In this document: in pieces, positions 1 to 8,192 of the stretch
Layout of the letters: every line of letters begins with the position of its first letter
Position numbering within the stretch: position 1 is the stretch's first letter
NCBI RefSeq assembly: GCF_004923255.1
Contig: NZ_QYRT01000031.1
Location: 1-43,203, forward strand
Length of the DNA: 43,203 bases
From: Subtercola vilae
GTDB lineage: Bacteria > Actinomycetota > Actinomycetes > Actinomycetales > Microbacteriaceae
Direction: 5' to 3'
Notes under the pieces: generated by a model
What the model saw: only the letters and a program-made list of their open reading frames with translations
Told to the model about the DNA's origin: nothing
Databases searched by the model: none
Position numbers and translations under genes: made by a program

Positions 1-67
1 CACCGAGACCTACACGCTAAGAGACCGCCTAACGCTCGCTGCTCCCGTGAGCACAACAGATAATTGA

Positions 68-512
68 ATGGTGAGTTTCGCAGCCCTCTCCTTGGACGAT
101 GTCGACGGCCTGCGCGGATTCCTTCGCGAGACTGACCTGACGCTGGCTGGATGAGCCCGCATTGAACCTCTGGGTCGAGCGAGATGCCGACAACGAGATC
201 ATCGGCAGCACGGGATTCGAGCTAAGCAACGACCGTAAACACGCGTTAATACGCAGCGTCGCGGTCGCGCCCCAACGCCGCGCAGCCGGAGCAGGCTCGC
301 GGCTGGCAAGGTATGCGATGGGCCAGGCGTCCAGGATGGGAGCGATGCGAGCGTGGCTTTTCTCGCGCCGGTCCGGTCCCTTCTGGCAGCAGCTTGGATT
401 CGCAGGTGCGGACTTGTACGAGTTGGCAGCTGCTCTGCCGGAAACGCATCAGGTAGCCTCTTCGTCGAAAGTGGGCAACTCGAACGCGAGGTTGCATGGA
501 CGCGGTCGCTAG
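68..512 (+). pseudogene. Frameshifted ArsN2-like GNAT N-acetyltransferase
   Basis: An ATG at 68 opens a frame giving about 28 residues that fit an ArsN2/GNAT N-terminus (ALSLDDVDGLRGFLRETDL), stopped by TGA at 152-154. From about 150 the match continues one base out of phase (LDEPALNLWVERDADNEIIG, then LIRSVAVAPQRRAAGAGSRL with the acetyl-CoA loop region, GPFWQQLGFAGADLYELAAA) to a stop at 510-512. Joining the frames gives a near full-length small acetyltransferase with the ArsN2-style tail. ArsN2 relatives are usually linked to arsenic resistance genes; none is visible here, so the neighbours may lie left of the window. The lesion looks like a short deletion around the GGCTGG repeat at 145-150. 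A sequencing error cannot be excluded. The family is recalled from motifs, not searched. Confidence 0.6.
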
Positions 513-537
513 GAAGCGATGCCCGCTGAGGGATCGA

Positions 538-654
538 CTACAAGAGCAGTTCGATTTCATAGAGGCTGGAAGCCAGCTGACGTTCGCTGTTCGGTGCCGT
601 GACATCCCGAACGTGTTTGAAGCCTTGGCGTTCGTAAACTTTGGAAACCCTGGG
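538..654 (-). pseudogene. C-terminal remnant of a second GNAT acetyltransferase
   Basis: On the minus strand one frame reads KVYERQGFKHVRDVTAPNSE and then LYEIELLL before a TAG at 538-540. The pattern 'Y-ERQGF-x-HVRDV' is the usual last beta-hairpin of GNAT N-acetyltransferases. Stops at 655-660 in the same frame close it upstream, so only about 35 residues survive. It lies between the decayed ArsN2-like gene and the truncated conjugation gene, which suggests a scar of past rearrangement. It has no start or ribosome site and is unlikely to be expressed. Confidence 0.45.
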
Positions 655-739
655 TTATCAGTCGCGCAATCAAGCCGCACCAAGCGCGTGCCGCGAAAAC
701 GGGCCATCCCCGGGCGAGACCGCAGCCGACACTCAGACC

Positions 740-926
740 ACGACCAGACGCCCCCCTTGGGGCTGGTGACAGCACCGTTACCAGCACCCCAACCCTGCAG
801 GTAAGCCTCGGTGAGGCGCGCTACCAGGGCTTCCTCGGATGGGCGGGGCCCAGCGCTCGGGCCGCGGGTGCTCGAATTGAGCACCCGGCGATACCAGGGA
901 CGGCTATCTGTTGATGCGTCACTCAT
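740..926 (-). pseudogene. Truncated last gene of the conjugation operon (N-terminus only)
   Basis: An ATG at 926 has a good GGAGAGG ribosome site and lies 16 bases after the stop of the peptidoglycan hydrolase gene, so the start looks genuine and co-transcribed. The first ~60 residues (beginning MSDASTDSRPWYRRVL, then SEEALVARLTEAYLQGWG) look like protein. Further on the open frame runs antisense to the acetyltransferase remnants and becomes arginine/serine-rich noise, ending at 246. I infer that the true 3' part was lost at a junction near 660-745. The function of the intact gene is not recognisable. Confidence 0.4.
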
Positions 927-941
927 GTGAGTCGACCTCTC

Positions 942-2054
942 CTATGGGGTTGGTGTGGTGGGCGGCGTTGAGGTTTGGAAGGTGAGGGTCCCGTCGGTGT
1001 GACCGACGTCGATGTGAAGGTGGGTGCAGCTGTCGTCGAATTCGACGAGGTTCGTGAGGGCCAGGCTTATCCCTGCTGACTGCCGGCAGGACGATTGACC
1101 GACGTCGGCCCCGTGGGGCATGACGGGGTCGAGGATGCTGATCAGTTTGAGAGAGTTCTTATCGGCACCGGTGAGCCCGGAGCCGTCGAGGATGTAGAAG
1201 TCCACGGCGTGCCCGCCACCGTTGAAGTAGTGCGCGGATGCTGTCCCGGCGCCTTCGATCTGGTTGGTGCATTTTCGGTTGATGTCGGACACACCGACTT
1301 TTGCGAAGTTCCGGACGGCCAGGACGATGACTTGGAGGATCCGGACGTCGACGCCGCAGTCAGGAACGGTTTGGCCGTCCGCGATCCACCGGATCTCTTT
1401 GATGTGGTCGGGTGTTGACCCGACGAGTTTTCCGGCGTCGACGGCGACGATGAGTTCTTTAGCAAGCGCTTGGGCGTCCGCGGATACGGTGCACGCCCCG
1501 CCTGCACCGGCAAGGGTGTTCACAACGGTTTGCGCGTCGGCCCAGAATGGGGCGTAATACAGGGGATCTTGATTGATTTGCACGGCGTGCGTGGCGAGAG
1601 ATGGCTCCAGGGTTTCCCAGTCCGGTACCTGAACAAGGCGTGCGAGGAACGCTGCGGCCGCTTTCGCCGTGTCGAGCCGATCCGCGACGGTTCCATAGCT
1701 TGCGCCTTGCTGAAACGTGCCGATCGTGGTGTTATCGACGGCGTCGCCGTGGTCAGGGTCACCGAGCGAGGACTCTCCCATCGCCGTCATCACGGCGATG
1801 GTTTCGGCTCGGAGATCATATTTGCCGGCTACCGCAACACTCATGATCGTCGCGGCGATCGCGAGTTGAGGTTTAGCCCATCGCCCTACAGAGTCGGGCA
1901 CGGTACTCACCGCGGTGCTTATCGCAGTGCTTATCGCAGTGCAGCCGGTGCTGGTGGCTCCGGACGCGCCAGCACCTCCGACGAACAGCACTGCGGTGAT
2001 ACCTCCGACGATGATCAGAGCGAACACGACGAGGATGTTCAGAGCGGCTTTCAT
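942..2054 (-). CDS. Exported two-domain peptidoglycan hydrolase of the conjugation system
   Basis: 370 residues. An N-terminal membrane segment (about 6-27) is followed by a lysozyme-like lytic domain (about 65-185) with the likely catalytic Glu94 in AMGESSLG and the FQQ motif at 114-116, as seen in actinobacterial conjugation muramidases. The C-terminal part (about 215-350) has metal-site motifs resembling LAS/M15-type peptidases: SAHYFNGGGHAVDF (His275, His282, Asp285) and HLHID (His345, His347). The likely role is local opening of the cell wall for the transfer channel. The ATG at 2054 shares a base with the upstream stop (TAATG), so translation is probably coupled; a longer open frame to 2300 only shadows the lipoprotein gene. 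The spacing between the first His and Asp is longer than in classical M15 enzymes, so the peptidase call is tentative. Confidence 0.75.
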   Translation of the reverse strand: MKAALNILVVFALIIVGGITAVLFVGGAGASGATSTGCTAISTAISTAVSTVPDSVGRWAKPQLAIAATIMSVAVAGKYDLRAETIAVMTAMGESSLGDPDHGDAVDNTTIGTFQQGASYGTVADRLDTAKAAAAFLARLVQVPDWETLEPSLATHAVQINQDPLYYAPFWADAQTVVNTLAGAGGACTVSADAQALAKELIVAVDAGKLVGSTPDHIKEIRWIADGQTVPDCGVDVRILQVIVLAVRNFAKVGVSDINRKCTNQIEGAGTASAHYFNGGGHAVDFYILDGSGLTGADKNSLKLISILDPVMPHGADVGQSSCRQSAGISLALTNLVEFDDSCTHLHIDVGHTDGTLTFQTSTPPTTPTP

Positions 2055-2653
2055 TAGTTCTGCCCCGCGGGCGGAATCGCGCGGGACACAGCCCAATTCC
2101 CGGCACCGGACGGACGAACCATTATGACCTGGTAGACCCCCGTAGACGTGGGTACGTCGCAGGTCGCAGTAGCGACCATGGCGCCCTGTTCCAGGGTGGG
2201 ATCTCCGGAAAGGGTAAATGATGCCATGGTCGCTGGGTCGTTGTATTGGTATCCGGTGGCTGCGAAGTCGGTCAGGAATCCGCGGATCCCATCGAACCAC
2301 GCCTGTTTGGGTAGCTGGGTTTGGCTGTACGCCCGCATGAATCCGGTCGCCGTCGACGTTGCCGCTTCAGCGCCCGCTTGGTCGATGGGGGCGGTCGGAA
2401 TCACAGGCCCGGTCCCATCGGAGCCGGCGCTGTCGGGCGCGGCGGCAATGCCGGTCACAGCCGGTACACCACCGGTCGGTGCTGCAGTCGGTGAACCCTG
2501 AGTAAGGGGATCAGACGGTACAGGCGAAGCTGCTGCAGTACTCGTCGACGGGGGTGTGCCAGCGTTCGACGAACTGGCTGTGGAACAGCCGGAGAGGGTG
2601 AGCGTGACGACCAGAGCGGTCGTGCAGGCGAGCGCTGCAACGCGGCCGCTCAT
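2054..2653 (-). CDS. Conjugation-operon lipoprotein
   Basis: 199 residues. The start at 2653 (ATGA overlap with the upstream gene) gives a signal peptide with hydrophobic core ALACTTALVVTLTL and lipobox LSGC, so it should be a membrane-anchored lipoprotein. A Ser/Thr/Ala/Pro-rich linker of about 75 residues leads to a compact domain (about 95-195: GFMRAYSQ, WFDGIRGFLTDFAATGYQY, YQVIMVRPSGAGNWAVSR). A tethered domain after a linker recalls VirB8/TcpC-type NTF2-like subunits of Gram-positive transfer systems, but I see no diagnostic motif and call the fold only by analogy. Position in the operon supports a role in the transfer complex on the outer face of the membrane. Confidence 0.65.
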   Translation of the reverse strand: MSGRVAALACTTALVVTLTLSGCSTASSSNAGTPPSTSTAAASPVPSDPLTQGSPTAAPTGGVPAVTGIAAAPDSAGSDGTGPVIPTAPIDQAGAEAATSTATGFMRAYSQTQLPKQAWFDGIRGFLTDFAATGYQYNDPATMASFTLSGDPTLEQGAMVATATCDVPTSTGVYQVIMVRPSGAGNWAVSRAIPPAGQN

Positions 2654-3369
2654 GTGATTTCTCCGGATTCCTGGTCGACGAACGGTTCGGTGCGTTTCTC
2701 GGCAGGCTTTTTCGCCCGCCCGGCCTTGGCTTTTTGTTCGGCGGCTCGGGTTGCTGCGAGAGTGCCCTCTATTCCGGTGCCGTCGGTGACGAAGGTTTCG
2801 AAATCTTCCTCGTCGAATGTGAGAGGGTGCGCTTTCTCGGCCAGGTCGACGTGCTGGTGGGTGGTGCATTTGTTCCAGAAGTCCCGGATCCGCTCCAGGG
2901 TTGGCCAGAGGGAGCGTTCATGCCACTCGAAGAGAGCCGCGGACGGCGCCGATTGGGCGGTACGATATGCGCCGGCGTGGCTGACCATCAACGCGGTGAG
3001 GTGCTCGACCACGAGCGGGTGTTTGTACCAACACGGCCGCAGACCGTAGCGGTCTTGGCCGAGGTATTGGACGTAGCGCCGCTCGAGCCACGCGACCCAT
3101 TCGAACAGTTGCCCCCACAGCTCGGCAGCTTCTAGGCCTTCGAGCTCTTTCCAGAACCAGGGCCCACCGGGCCGTGTCTTCAGGTACGTGAGGATCTGGC
3201 TCAGCGATCCGTCCAGACCGTCAACCCGCTCGAGAAGGGTTCCGTGATGCCTATCAAGATTTTCTAGCCCAGAGGTGATCTCCTCGAGCAATGCGGCGAG
3301 TTCCTCCTCGCTTCCTGGGCTGTTAGCGGGCGACGGGTCGCCTGGTTCTGGGCCAATGTGGTCGGTCAT
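2650..3369 (-). CDS. Soluble conjugation-operon protein, unknown function
   Basis: 239 residues, ATG at 3369 overlapping the coupling-protein stop (ATGA). The N-terminus is acidic, followed by a helical stretch likely to form a coiled coil (about 20-60: EEELAALLEEITSGLENLDR). The middle is rich in Trp, Tyr and His (WFWKELEGLEAAELWGQLFE, SLWPTLERIRDFWN), and the C-terminus is basic (AEQKAKAGRAKKPAEKR). No signal peptide or membrane segment is visible. DUF4913-type proteins with similar Trp-rich centres occur in actinobacterial conjugative elements; I recall that resemblance but cannot confirm it. Placement right after the VirD4-like gene suggests a cytoplasmic partner of the coupling protein. 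Confidence 0.65.
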   Translation of the reverse strand: MTDHIGPEPGDPSPANSPGSEEELAALLEEITSGLENLDRHHGTLLERVDGLDGSLSQILTYLKTRPGGPWFWKELEGLEAAELWGQLFEWVAWLERRYVQYLGQDRYGLRPCWYKHPLVVEHLTALMVSHAGAYRTAQSAPSAALFEWHERSLWPTLERIRDFWNKCTTHQHVDLAEKAHPLTFDEEDFETFVTDGTGIEGTLAATRAAEQKAKAGRAKKPAEKRTEPFVDQESGEIT

Positions 3370-5060
3370 GCTTGGTCCTCCGCTGTGAAACCTTCGAGTT
3401 CGAGTACGTGCTGCTCGGAATCGAGGAACACCTTTTTGTCTTTGCTCTCGAACCATGCGGGGAGACGAACGATCGCCGGGGCGTGGTTGCGGTAATTCAG
3501 AAGCGCTTGACCCACCCGGAGCTGAGCGATGTCCGAAACGGTGAGTACATCGTCTTTCGTGGTCGCGGTGTTCGTTGAACCGCCGCGATCGCTGGCGGAG
3601 TAGCTGACCTGGTCAGTCCACCTTCGACCGGCTAAGGCAACCATCTCTTGCAGATGCTTGGTGTCTCGTGACCCACCAAGCTGCAGGAACACGGAGGCAT
3701 TGTTGACGATCTCGTTCGTGCCGTGCTCACCGAAACGGTGCGTGAGCTGGTCCCGGTTCTGCGCCACAACGACGGTTTTTATTCCGTGGCCACGACCGTC
3801 TGACATCAGGGTCGGCAGCATCGGGATCGGGCAAATGTTGGGTACCTCGTCCAGAATGTTGTGCAGGACCGGCGACAATCGCCCTTCACGGGTACGTGTC
3901 GCGGCCCTGGTCGCTTCTTGCTGGATCGACTCCACGAGGGTGGTGATGACGGGCGCTGCGAGAGCGTTCCCGCCGGACTGGGTGAGGAGGTAGAGGGTGT
4001 CTGTTGAGGCGTGGAAGGTGCTGGAGCTGAACCCCTCCCCCGGGTTCGGGCACACGGAGTCGAGGATCGCGCGGATCGAGAACGCTTGGAGTACCCCGGA
4101 GAGGGTCTGTTCCACGTTCGAGGCGGTCTCTGGGGATTCGCCGCGGGAGTATTTCATCAAGTCGTCGTACCAACCGGTATTCGCATCCGGGTGGTCACGG
4201 AGGATCGCGAAGGGTTCGTCGTCTTTGAAGTCTCGCGTCCATGCGAGCACGTCCCGCATCGATTTGTTCTCCAATGCTGCAGCGTGCAGCATGCAGCGGA
4301 GGATCGTCTCTGACGCGTTCGCGAAGAACCCGCTATTACTGGAGTCGCCCTCCAGCGGCCGGGCGGCTACGAGCGCGCGGGCGCGGCGCATCGCGGTTTC
4401 ATCGTCCGCGCAGCCGGCGACGATGTCCCATTTGATCGGGTTCGGCCAGCGTGAGACGCCCTCGGGGTCAAAGACGTGAACTTTCCCGAAGACCCGGCGA
4501 AGCCACGCTGTGAGGCGCAGCACGTCGGGTTTGGTTGACGTGTTGATCAGGGGGGCGCGGCCGGCGCGGAAGATGTATCCAACGACAGCCCGCACTGTCT
4601 TTCCCATCCCGGAGGGGGCAAGGATCAGGGCGGAGTCTTCGTCGGTGTCGTAGATCCCCCGCCGGCCGATGTAGGCGTATGGGCGGCGCGCCTTCTTGAA
4701 CGCACGCGTCAGGGCGGCGTTCAGGTCTGGGGCGTTCGATAAGCCGGTGTGGGTGGACCCGATCCGGACCCGGCGGTAGAAGCTGGCAGCGACGATCCAG
4801 ACGGTGATGAACAGTGCCAGGTACGCGCCTGTCACCCAGAGCACGGGGGCGACGTCGGGAAGTGGACCGTCGCTGGTGGTGCCGTTTTTGAAGATGTAGC
4901 CGACGGCGGCCTGCAGGCTCGGGTTGATTTGCTCGAGCTTGTTGCCGAAGACGGTGACGACGGCGAGGTGCCAGGACAGCACGAGTAGCCCGGCACCGAG
5001 CCAGATTGGCCAGGTGTGGGTGGTGTTCGGGTCGGTGGCGGTGGTGGGGGTGACGGTCAT
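3366..5060 (-). CDS. Type IV coupling protein (VirD4/TraG/TraD family ATPase)
   Basis: 564 residues. Two N-terminal membrane segments (about 17-36 and 73-93) precede a cytoplasmic ATPase. Walker A is APSGMGKT (148-155) and the Walker B region is LHNILDEVPNI; the GGSRDTKHLQEM segment is typical of TraG/TraD proteins of actinobacteria and firmicutes. These hexameric ATPases dock the DNA-relaxase complex at the membrane and feed it to the channel. The ATG at 5060 overlaps the upstream VirB4-like stop (ATGA); the open frame to 5501 is only antisense/shadow sequence. Its presence points to DNA conjugation, not pure protein secretion. Confidence 0.9.
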   Translation of the reverse strand: MTVTPTTATDPNTTHTWPIWLGAGLLVLSWHLAVVTVFGNKLEQINPSLQAAVGYIFKNGTTSDGPLPDVAPVLWVTGAYLALFITVWIVAASFYRRVRIGSTHTGLSNAPDLNAALTRAFKKARRPYAYIGRRGIYDTDEDSALILAPSGMGKTVRAVVGYIFRAGRAPLINTSTKPDVLRLTAWLRRVFGKVHVFDPEGVSRWPNPIKWDIVAGCADDETAMRRARALVAARPLEGDSSNSGFFANASETILRCMLHAAALENKSMRDVLAWTRDFKDDEPFAILRDHPDANTGWYDDLMKYSRGESPETASNVEQTLSGVLQAFSIRAILDSVCPNPGEGFSSSTFHASTDTLYLLTQSGGNALAAPVITTLVESIQQEATRAATRTREGRLSPVLHNILDEVPNICPIPMLPTLMSDGRGHGIKTVVVAQNRDQLTHRFGEHGTNEIVNNASVFLQLGGSRDTKHLQEMVALAGRRWTDQVSYSASDRGGSTNTATTKDDVLTVSDIAQLRVGQALLNYRNHAPAIVRLPAWFESKDKKVFLDSEQHVLELEGFTAEDQA

Positions 5061-6553
5061 GAGTTCTGGTGCCTTTGTGTGTCGAGCGCTTCGTTGGTGT
5101 CGGTCATCGCGACCTCCCACCTCGAGCGGGTGTGCTCGACGAGCATCTCGGGGCGGGTTCCGATCTTGAGGTACTGGCGGCCGTTGGGCAGGCCCTGCAG
5201 CTGCTTCGCGGTGCCCGGTTTGAGGCTGAAGAGCCGCTCGCACATGCGCGCGTCGTCGTTGAGTCCTTGCCGATACAGATGTACCGTCTGCGCTTCTTTG
5301 ATGAACGCGATCGCGGGATCCTTCTTGGGGATGTCGGAGACGTGGTGGAGGCTGACGATGTTCGACAAACCGTGGGCCCGGGCCAGTTTCGCGTTCGACT
5401 GGATTACTTTTCCGCTGGGCCCGCCGACCAGGTGCCAGCCTTCCTCGACGACACAGTTGGTCTGCCAGCCGGGGTGCTTTTTCATGATGCCAAGCAGCCA
5501 CACGTTGATCAGCATCATGCTGATTGTTAGTGCAGGGCCGGACTCTGGGAGGCGGGAAATATCGAAGACGGTCAGTTTGCCGTCGAGGCGAACGTCTTTG
5601 CTGGTCTCTCGATCGAACAGTCCTTCGAGCTCGTCGGAGACGAGCTTGTCGAGGAGGAACTTCACCGTCAGTCCCGCTTCGTTCATCTTCCTTTTGGCGT
5701 GCGGGGCCAGGTCTTTGAACTCGTCGATGTCGACGTTGCCGAGGAACTCGATTACGTCGGGGATCACAGGTACACGTCCGGCCCGTTCGGCGGTGCGGAT
5801 ACCGTACCGGTATGCCATGCGGAGCGCTTTGCCTTCCCAGGAGGTGAGTTCTTTACCGGATTGGCTGAGTTCGGCGACGGTTCGAAGCGTCGCGTATCGG
5901 CCGCCGCCTTTATCTCCGCCGAGCAGCAGCGGGTCGAGCATGTTCAGCGTCGATCCTTCACTGTCGCTGCCGATCCGGAGCCGGATGGTGTCGTAACCCA
6001 TCTCGCGGCAGAGGCGTGCGTATTCGGACTCTTCGCCTTGTGCTTTCTTGTCAATAACACAGACCCGCCGCCCCTTGAGTAGAAGGGGCCGCGCAACGTA
6101 GACCGTTTTGAGGAGGGACGATTTCCCCGATCCAACGTCGCCCATACAGACGACGTTGGGTGAATCGACGATCCGTTTGTTGTACGCGGTGATCGGATCG
6201 TGCGCGACGGGGGTTCGTGAGAGGGTGTCGCGGCCAACGAGGATTCCTTCGTCGTCCGTCGGCGCGGCGATCACGGCGGTGTTCAGTATCTCGGCCTGCC
6301 TGGTCGTGCTCGGCGCACCCGGGGCGGTGGGGGCGTAGAACCCGCGCTTGGCCAGAAACCCGCGCCGCGGCGGTAAATAACCGCGCCGAATGTCGGCGTC
6401 CCATGCTGGCGCGTCGCTGGCCGCGTCCTGCGGCTCAGGGATGGGACGCTCTGGCCCGGCCAGCACGTCTGGCGGGGGCGGGGGTGCGGGTAGGCGATCA
6501 TTCCGCCTTGCCCTCCGCGTGGCGGTGGGCTGGCCGGTGGCCGAGATTGTCAT
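5057..6553 (-). CDS. VirB4-like conjugation ATPase
   Basis: 498 residues. A Pro-rich N-terminus (about 20-60) precedes a RecA-like ATPase with Walker A GDVGSGKSS (138-146), a VCVIDKK strand, and Walker B NCVVEEGWHLVG near 365-372. The LHHVSDIPKKDP and RQGLNDDARMCERLFSL segments fit VirB4/TraE C-terminal lobes. It energises channel assembly and transfer at the inner face of the membrane. In actinobacteria the VirB4 N-terminal part is often a separate SCO6880-type protein, encoded here by the gene just upstream; the two together would make up one functional VirB3/VirB4 unit. The start at 6553 overlaps the upstream stop (ATGA). Confidence 0.85.
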   Translation of the reverse strand: MTISATGQPTATRRARRNDRLPAPPPPPDVLAGPERPIPEPQDAASDAPAWDADIRRGYLPPRRGFLAKRGFYAPTAPGAPSTTRQAEILNTAVIAAPTDDEGILVGRDTLSRTPVAHDPITAYNKRIVDSPNVVCMGDVGSGKSSLLKTVYVARPLLLKGRRVCVIDKKAQGEESEYARLCREMGYDTIRLRIGSDSEGSTLNMLDPLLLGGDKGGGRYATLRTVAELSQSGKELTSWEGKALRMAYRYGIRTAERAGRVPVIPDVIEFLGNVDIDEFKDLAPHAKRKMNEAGLTVKFLLDKLVSDELEGLFDRETSKDVRLDGKLTVFDISRLPESGPALTISMMLINVWLLGIMKKHPGWQTNCVVEEGWHLVGGPSGKVIQSNAKLARAHGLSNIVSLHHVSDIPKKDPAIAFIKEAQTVHLYRQGLNDDARMCERLFSLKPGTAKQLQGLPNGRQYLKIGTRPEMLVEHTRSRWEVAMTDTNEALDTQRHQNS

Positions 6554-8172
6554 AGTTGTTCCTTCGCGCCTTTTCCGGCGATGAGAGATTCGAGTTGGGC
6601 GTAGCCCTGACGCCGGGCCGGGGTGAGCCCTCGGCCGACCGGCCAGGTGGTTGCGTGCGCGGCGGCTTGGTAGGTGTCGAGCCAGATGAGCTTGTTGATG
6701 CCGGCCTGTGATGCGGCGTCTTCGATGGCGTCGACCGCTTCGATGAGTGCTGGTTCGTCGGTGGCGGACACGGTGACGTAACCCACCCAGGCGACGCCGT
6801 GGATTCCGCTGCCGGGGTTGAGATCTCGGCGGCGGCGCTTCGCGGCACTGAGCGAGACGGTTGTCTCTTCGTCAGCGAGGCGACCTCGCTGCTGGTCTGT
6901 TGCGCTCTCGGTGAGGTCGCTGACGACGTCTTGTCTGGCGAGATAGCGCGCTTCTGCCTGTGGGATGACCTCGAGATGGAACGACAGCGTTCGTACGATC
7001 TGCTTACTCATCCCTGTCAGCATCGGAACAAGCCAGAGGCTGTTCCGGTATGACGTCTCGACGTGTTTCGCTTCGATTCGTGCGGTGCGGCTCAGGGACT
7101 TGGTGATGGGGCCGTTGGGGCCCGCTGCGGCGGCCGAGAACGTCGTGTACGACCATTTATCTTCACTGGGCACCCAACCGGAGGTGGCCGAGACGTCAGC
7201 GACCTGGTCGATCGGGAACGACGGGTGCTGCATGTGCCTGATGACCGCTGCGGTCTGGCGTGCGGAGAGCACGGTAACGGAGCGGAATTTTGCGGTCCGA
7301 AATGCTGAGGCAACGTTTCGGATCTCGTCCTCCATCAGACGGATCCAGCCGTCGCGGCCGACGCCGCGGCGTTTCGCTTTATTGATGAAGAGCGGGGTGA
7401 TGGGCCACGACACCGTGAACATGTGCCGTTGGAACAGCTGGCCGCGGCGCAGCCCGGTGATGACCTCTTGGTAGGACTCTGCGACGATCGCGGGCGCTTC
7501 CGAATCGCGGTTATTGTTGACCCACCGCTCGTGACGAGCGGAGTCGACGGGCAGCACACGTGTCAATGTTTGGATGCGACCCACCAGAGCCGCCCTTTCG
7601 CCATTTCTGGCAAGGAGCGCTCCGTATGCTTCCGCGCACGCATCCAGAAAACTGTCTCCTTCGATGCCGGCGATCTGGCCGGCAGTGCTGAAAGCGACCG
7701 AGAGGTACGCTTCCTGCTCGAGAGGGCGATGCCAGGCGATGCCGGGTTGACCGGTGCGGTCCTCCAGCCAGCTCATTCCTTCGACCCCGTCCGGGGTCTC
7801 CCGCATGGCGGCGAGCTTGCGGTTTGCAGCTTTTCGTTCTTTGCCCCGGGCAGCGACAGCATCAGCCATCCACTCGTCCCAGACATCGCTGTCATAGGGC
7901 ACATACACCGTTGTTCCGGTGCGGATGCGGCCCCTCCACCGCCACTTGCCTAGCTGGCGAGCAAGGATGGTGCCGTTCTCGGTTCCCATCGTCCCCAACC
8001 AGGCCACCGCGAAGATCGGCAGGGCCACCAGGAGCCCGTTGAACTGCAAAGCCAGCACGAGGATCGCAGACGTAACGCCCGCGATCGACAATGCCCACGC
8101 TCGAGCTTTGGGCACTCGGCCCCACGCCCCACGAGAGCTTGATTCGCCGCCGAGGATAGATGTACGTGCCAT
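6550..8172 (-). CDS. SCO6880 family conjugation protein (PrgI/VirB3-like membrane part plus VirB4-like N-terminal domain)
   Basis: 540 residues. Two adjoining membrane segments (about 25-62) are followed by a long soluble region with SCO6880-type features: the GTENGTILARQLGKWRWRGR stretch after the membrane, WLEDRTGQPGIAWHR, and YLSVAFSTAGQIAGIEGDSF. There is no Walker A, which fits a VirB4 N-terminal scaffold working with the separate ATPase encoded next. Expected at the inner membrane face of the transfer channel. ATG at 8172, 20 bases after the upstream stop; the downstream ATPase gene overlaps by four bases, supporting coupled synthesis. Confidence 0.85.
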   Translation of the reverse strand: MARTSILGGESSSRGAWGRVPKARAWALSIAGVTSAILVLALQFNGLLVALPIFAVAWLGTMGTENGTILARQLGKWRWRGRIRTGTTVYVPYDSDVWDEWMADAVAARGKERKAANRKLAAMRETPDGVEGMSWLEDRTGQPGIAWHRPLEQEAYLSVAFSTAGQIAGIEGDSFLDACAEAYGALLARNGERAALVGRIQTLTRVLPVDSARHERWVNNNRDSEAPAIVAESYQEVITGLRRGQLFQRHMFTVSWPITPLFINKAKRRGVGRDGWIRLMEDEIRNVASAFRTAKFRSVTVLSARQTAAVIRHMQHPSFPIDQVADVSATSGWVPSEDKWSYTTFSAAAAGPNGPITKSLSRTARIEAKHVETSYRNSLWLVPMLTGMSKQIVRTLSFHLEVIPQAEARYLARQDVVSDLTESATDQQRGRLADEETTVSLSAAKRRRRDLNPGSGIHGVAWVGYVTVSATDEPALIEAVDAIEDAASQAGINKLIWLDTYQAAAHATTWPVGRGLTPARRQGYAQLESLIAGKGAKEQL

Positions 8173-8192
8173 TGTGTCGGGGTTCCCTTGTT

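Noticed and set aside
246-745. Minus-strand open frame continuing the truncated operon gene to 246
   Set aside because: Past about residue 60 it is Arg/Ser-rich and antisense to acetyltransferase coding traces, so it is not a real C-terminus.
496-804. Plus-strand ORF of 102 residues
   Set aside because: It has no motif or coding bias, lacks a ribosome site and overlaps the minus-strand acetyltransferase tail and the truncated operon gene.
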